A DNA stretch of 64,000 bases, from positions 1 to 64,000 of the forward strand of contig NZ_JAAOZB010000001.1 of NCBI RefSeq assembly GCF_011761265.1, in the 5' to 3' direction. A program made the translations under genes and the position numbers. The notes under the pieces are model-generated. The model saw only the letters and a program-made list of their open reading frames with translations, was not told the DNA's origin and did not search any database. The stretch comes from Microbacterium halimionae. Its GTDB lineage: Bacteria; Actinomycetota; Actinomycetes; Actinomycetales; Microbacteriaceae. Positions 60,811-64,000 of the stretch are shown piece by piece. Numbering within the stretch: position 1 is the first letter of the stretch; each line of letters opens with the position of its first letter.

Positions 60811-61740
60811 GTGGAATACTGCCTTTTCGTCGAGCCCCAAGAGGGATTTTCTTACGACGACCAGCTCGCTTTTGCACAGGCGACCGAGGCGCAGGGGTTC
60901 GACGGATTCTTTCGCTCAGATCACTACATGCGGATGGCCCCGGGGTCGCCGCTGCCGGGTCCGACGGATGCCTGGACAACACTCGCGGGCCTCGCACGAG
61001 AGACCTCCCGCATCCGCCTCGGCACACTCGTTTCGTCGGTGACCTACCGCACGCCCGGTGTGTTCGCAGTTCAGGTCGCTCAGGTGGACGCCATGTCGGG
61101 CGGTCGCATCGAGATGGGGCTCGGCACCGGTTGGTTCGAGGCAGAGCACCGGGCCTACGGCATCCCGTTTCCGGAACGTCGCTTCGCGCTTCTTGAAGAG
61201 CAGCTCGAAGTGATCACGGGGCTCTGGCAAACCCCGATCGGCGAGAAGTACACGTTTGAGGGTGCGCACTATGCGCTGACCGATTCACCGGCACTGCCGA
61301 AGCCCGCGCAACAGCGTGTGCCGATCATCGTTGGCGGAGGCGGAAAATCACGCACACCGGCTATCGCCGCACGGTTCGCCACCGAGTTCAACATCGGTTT
61401 TCAGTCTGAATCTGTGATCGCCGAGAAATTCGCGGGTGTTCGCGCTGCATGCGAGCGGATCGAGCGTGACCCGAAATCTCTCAAACTCTCGGTCGCGCTG
61501 CCCACGCTTGCCGGTGAATCTGAGGCCGACATTGAACGTCGTGCCGCCACAATCGGCAAAGACCTCACCGAGTTTCGCGGCGACATCAACATTGTCGGTG
61601 GCGCCGAAGAGATCACGGCAAAGGTCGAGCGGTTGCGCGATCTCGGCGCCGAGCGGGTCTATTTTCAGCTGATGGACATGCGCGACCTCGACCAGGTCGC
61701 CTACCTCGGCAGCGAGGTTCTCCCCGCGCTCCCCAGGTAG
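60811..61740 (+). CDS. LLM-class F420-dependent oxidoreductase
   Basis: A 309-residue luciferase-like TIM barrel. GFDGFFRSDHYMRM, RLGTLVSSVTYRTPGVFAVQVAQVDAMSGGRIEMGLGTGWFEAEHRAYGIPFP in outline, and VPIIVGGGGKSRTPAIAARFATEFN are typical F420-binding sequences. The substrate is unknown. GTG 60811 has GGAG 7 nt upstream and lies 12 nt after the CDF stop. Confidence 0.9.
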   Translation: MEYCLFVEPQEGFSYDDQLAFAQATEAQGFDGFFRSDHYMRMAPGSPLPGPTDAWTTLAGLARETSRIRLGTLVSSVTYRTPGVFAVQVAQVDAMSGGRIEMGLGTGWFEAEHRAYGIPFPERRFALLEEQLEVITGLWQTPIGEKYTFEGAHYALTDSPALPKPAQQRVPIIVGGGGKSRTPAIAARFATEFNIGFQSESVIAEKFAGVRAACERIERDPKSLKLSVALPTLAGESEADIERRAATIGKDLTEFRGDINIVGGAEEITAKVERLRDLGAERVYFQLMDMRDLDQVAYLGSEVLPALPR

Positions 61741-61868
61741 CCCCTGAACCGATCAGGGCGAGCGGTGGGTAGACTCGGGCATCGCGCGAGCGGATTCCCC
61801 TTCCCCTGTCGAAACGATCGACGCAGCGCACAAATTGGCCACAGCACCGGCCATGTTCTTGGAGCGTC
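61741..61868 (+). other. Leader of the SulP transporter gene
   Basis: TAGACT (61769-61774) is a probable -10, giving a 5' leader of about 90 nt before ATG 61869. I see only short, weak pairings and no known riboswitch pattern. TTGGAG lies 4-6 nt before the start codon. Confidence 0.4.
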
Positions 61869-63392
61869 ATGACTGCCATCACCCCAGCCCCGGATAACGC
61901 GTCGCGCTATCGCATCGAGCCGACGGTGTTTCAAGCGCTCAAGAGCCCACGGCTGCTCACACGAGAGGTCCTCGCTGGACTCGTCGTGGCCCTGGCTCTG
62001 ATCCCCGAGGCCATCGCGTTCTCGATCATCGCTGGTGTCGACCCGCGCGTTGGTCTCTTCTCGTCATTCGTCATGGCTGTCGCTATCTCTTTCCTCGGCG
62101 GCCGGCCTGCGATGATCACCGCAGCCACCGGTGCCGTCGCACTCGTGATCGCTCCGGTGGTCGCCGATTATGGCATGGACTACTTGATCGCGACCGTGCT
62201 TCTCGGTGGACTCATCCAGATCGTGCTCGCCGTGCTTGGCGTCGCAAAACTGATGCGATTCATCCCTCGATCGGTGATGGTCGGTTTCGTCAACGCGCTC
62301 GCGATCTTGATCTTCACTTCTCAGGTGCCGCAGCTTCTCGGCGTGCCTTGGCTCGTTTACCCGCTCGTCGTCATCGGGCTGCTCGTGATGTACATCATGC
62401 CGAGGTTCACGAAGATCGTTCCGGCGCCGCTCGTGGCGATAGTGCTCCTCACGGGAGCCGTGATCGTGTTCGGCATCAATGTGCCGAACGTCGGCAGCCA
62501 GGGCGAGCTCCCGGACAGCCTCCCGGGCCTGTTCATCCCCAACGTCCCCCTGACGTGGGAGACGCTCCGTATCATCGCTCCGTATGCGCTTGCGATGGCG
62601 GCGGTGGGGCTCCTCGAGTCGCTCATGACGGCGAAGCTTGTCGATGACATCACCGACACACACTCGCGTAAGACCCGTGAGGCGTTCGGCCAGGGCGCGG
62701 CAAACATCCTCTCGGGCGCCTTCGGTGGCATGGGTGGGTGCGCCATGATCGGCCAGACCATGATCAACGTGAAGGCCTCGGGTGCGCGCACCCGTATATC
62801 GACCTTCCTCGCGGGCGTCTTCTTGCTGGTGCTGGTGCTGGCGCTCGGAGACATTGTCGCGATCATCCCCATGGCCGCCCTCGTCGCGGTAATGATCGTT
62901 GTTTCGGTCGGAACGTTCAACTGGCACAGCGTTCGCCCCGCAACGCTCCGTCGGATGCCGATCAGCGAAACGATCGTGATGGTCATCACCGTGGTTGCCA
63001 CCGTTTGGACCCACAACCTCGCAATCGGCGTCGCCCTCGGCGTACTCGCCGCGATGGTGTTGTTCGCGCGTCGCGTTGCTCACCTCGTGTCGGTGACGCG
63101 GACACTCCCACAAGACGAGATCGTTCCCACCGCGGTGTACACGGTCAATGGCGAACTGTTCTTTGCATCCAGTAACGACCTCACGACGCAGTTCGCGTAT
63201 GCCGAAGATCCCGAACGTATCGTTATCGACATGTCGGGCTCTCACATTTGGGATGCGTCAACGGTTGCTGCCCTCGATGCTGTCGTGACGAAATACGAGC
63301 ATCACGGCAAGCGGGTCGTCATCGAAGGCATGAATGAGTCAACGAGTGCGTTCCATGACCGCCTCAGCGGCAACCTCGGCGAAGGCCACTGA
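61869..63392 (+). CDS. SulP-family anion transporter with STAS domain
   Basis: A 507-residue SLC26/SulP transporter. The membrane part (about 30-405) has LALIPEAIAFSIIAGVDPRVGLFSSFVMAVAISFLGGRPAMITAATGA in outline and the GMGGCAMIGQTMINVKASGARTRIS signature; a STAS domain (about 415-500) with IDMSGSHIWDASTVAALDAV follows. It probably imports sulfate, bicarbonate or dicarboxylates in symport. TTGGAG precedes ATG 61869. Confidence 0.93.
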   Translation: MTAITPAPDNASRYRIEPTVFQALKSPRLLTREVLAGLVVALALIPEAIAFSIIAGVDPRVGLFSSFVMAVAISFLGGRPAMITAATGAVALVIAPVVADYGMDYLIATVLLGGLIQIVLAVLGVAKLMRFIPRSVMVGFVNALAILIFTSQVPQLLGVPWLVYPLVVIGLLVMYIMPRFTKIVPAPLVAIVLLTGAVIVFGINVPNVGSQGELPDSLPGLFIPNVPLTWETLRIIAPYALAMAAVGLLESLMTAKLVDDITDTHSRKTREAFGQGAANILSGAFGGMGGCAMIGQTMINVKASGARTRISTFLAGVFLLVLVLALGDIVAIIPMAALVAVMIVVSVGTFNWHSVRPATLRRMPISETIVMVITVVATVWTHNLAIGVALGVLAAMVLFARRVAHLVSVTRTLPQDEIVPTAVYTVNGELFFASSNDLTTQFAYAEDPERIVIDMSGSHIWDASTVAALDAVVTKYEHHGKRVVIEGMNESTSAFHDRLSGNLGEGH

Positions 63393-63399
63393 AAATCGC

Positions 63400-63867
63400 C
63401 TAACGCTTGGGCGTGAAGAATGCGCGAAGCAGAGCGGATGCTTCAGCCTCGCTGACTCCGGCGATCACTTCAGCCCGCACCGGCAGCCGCCGGTCGCGCA
63501 CGACGTCGTAGACCGATCCCGCAGCGCCCGCCTTCTCGTCCCACGCGCCGAACACAAGTCGAGAAACGCGAGACTGCAACACAGCCCCCGCGCACATGAC
63601 GCACGGCTCGAGCGTGACGACGAGCGTGCACCCCTCGAGATTCCAGGTGCCGAGGTGCCGAGCCGCACGTCGAAGAGCGACGACCTCGGCGTGAGCGGTC
63701 GGGTCCCCCGTGGCCTCGCGCTCGTTGCGACCCTCGCCGATGATGTGGCCCAAGGCATCCGTCACAACCGCCCCGACCGGAACGTCTCCCGCGGAACTTG
63801 CTTCTTCGGCGAGCTCAAGAGCGCGCGCCATTGCGGCACGGTCTTCGGCGGGAGCAGCAATCGTCAC
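63400..63867 (-). CDS. tadA: tRNA-specific adenosine deaminase
   Basis: A 155-residue deaminase. HAEVVALRRA (H and catalytic E) and LEPCVMCAGAVLQSRV (PCxxC) are the zinc site of TadA, which makes inosine at the wobble position of tRNA-Arg. TACGCT lies 6 nt before GTG 63867. It is divergent from upp. Confidence 0.95.
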   Translation of the reverse strand: MTIAAPAEDRAAMARALELAEEASSAGDVPVGAVVTDALGHIIGEGRNEREATGDPTAHAEVVALRRAARHLGTWNLEGCTLVVTLEPCVMCAGAVLQSRVSRLVFGAWDEKAGAAGSVYDVVRDRRLPVRAEVIAGVSEAEASALLRAFFTPKR

Positions 63868-63901
63868 AGTGCCAGCGTATGCCGTGCTCTAACCTGGAAA
63901 C

Positions 63902-64000
63902 ATGCGCTTGCACATCGCCGATCACCCCCTCATCACCCACAAGCTCACGGTGTTGCGCGATAAGCGCACCCCGTCACCTGTCTTTCGGCAGCTGACCGAA
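63902..64000 (+). CDS. upp: Uracil phosphoribosyltransferase, N-terminus only (cut by window edge)
   Basis: The first 33 codons read [18 protein letters not shown] and [15 protein letters not shown], the characteristic Upp N-terminus. The enzyme makes UMP from uracil and PRPP. TAACCT at 63890-63895 is followed by 6 nt and the ATG (leaderless type). The rest lies outside the window. It pairs divergently with tadA. Confidence 0.92.
   Translation, partial: MRLHIADHPLITHKLTVLRDKRTPSPVFRQLTE

Noticed and set aside
61741..61868. Riboswitch in the SulP leader
   Set aside because: The leader is long, but no family-level secondary structure can be recognised by eye.
62064..63245. Long antisense ORF (393 codons) over the SulP gene
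   Set aside because: It is rich in Asp, His and Arg in a low-complexity pattern that follows from codon bias on the opposite strand. The SulP protein on the plus strand matches its family end to end.

Overview
The window is about 60% G+C chromosomal DNA from an actinobacterium, most likely a member of the Microbacteriaceae. The pointers are a complete menaquinone pathway with polyprenyl diphosphate synthase, System II cytochrome c maturation, F420-type LLM oxidoreductases, a 32-residue bS22-type ribosomal peptide, a BldC-like regulator, LAxTG sortase anchoring, DtxR/IdeR iron boxes, and many genes whose start codon lies 6-8 nt downstream of a TAnnnT -10 hexamer (probable leaderless mRNAs). 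Placement is inferred from gene content; no 16S sequence is inside the window. I see no prophage, IS element, integron or CRISPR array, so nearly everything looks like ordinary chromosome.

Layout. 1-5.4 kb: the promoter and leader of an rRNA operon that runs out of the left edge, a GtrA-like membrane protein, an uncharacterised gene, tRNA-Met and tRNA-Thr with their terminator, an M23 peptidase, an inositol-phosphatase-family enzyme, a membrane protein and tRNA-Tyr. 5.5-7.5 kb: a PfkB kinase coupled to an EF-G-binding-type (FBP) protein, and YajQ. 7.5-12.4 kb: an iron-siderophore regulon, with a siderophore-interacting flavoprotein divergent from a permease-permease-ATPase-lipoprotein ABC system; DtxR-type boxes overlap both promoters. 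12.4-17.1 kb: alpha/beta hydrolase, orphan lipoprotein, FprA-type ferredoxin reductase and polyprenyl diphosphate synthase. 17.1-27.9 kb: the men cluster (menG, menF, menD, menA, menE, menB, menC) with a PLDc_N protein, DUF4229-like protein, ChrA-family transporter and LLM oxidoreductase woven in; no menH is evident.

27.9-33.5 kb: a TetR regulator facing an MMPL/RND exporter and a YhgE/Pip protein, with two adjacent palindromic operators between them. 33.5-45.8 kb is the most distinctive region, a LacI-controlled glycan-utilisation locus on the minus strand. It has an intracellular MGH1-type glycosidase, the LacI regulator, a sugar ABC importer (binding lipoprotein and two permeases), a GH127-type enzyme with the Cys/Glu metal-site motif of beta-L-arabinofuranosidases, and a 1380-residue secreted, sortase-anchored multidomain glycosidase. 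Three identical 14-bp palindromes mark the two LacI-controlled promoters.

46.1-50.8 kb: the cytochrome c biogenesis operon (histidine phosphatase, ResA-like, CcdA, ResB, CcsB). 50.9-56.7 kb: DedA protein, small membrane protein, archaeal-type aspartyl-tRNA synthetase, MscS channel, Dabb protein, glutaredoxin-like protein, rhodanese, bS22, BldC-like protein and ArsR regulator. 56.8-64 kb: TrkH/TrkA potassium uptake, proC, CDF transporter, second LLM oxidoreductase, SulP transporter, tadA, and the first 33 codons of upp, cut by the right edge.
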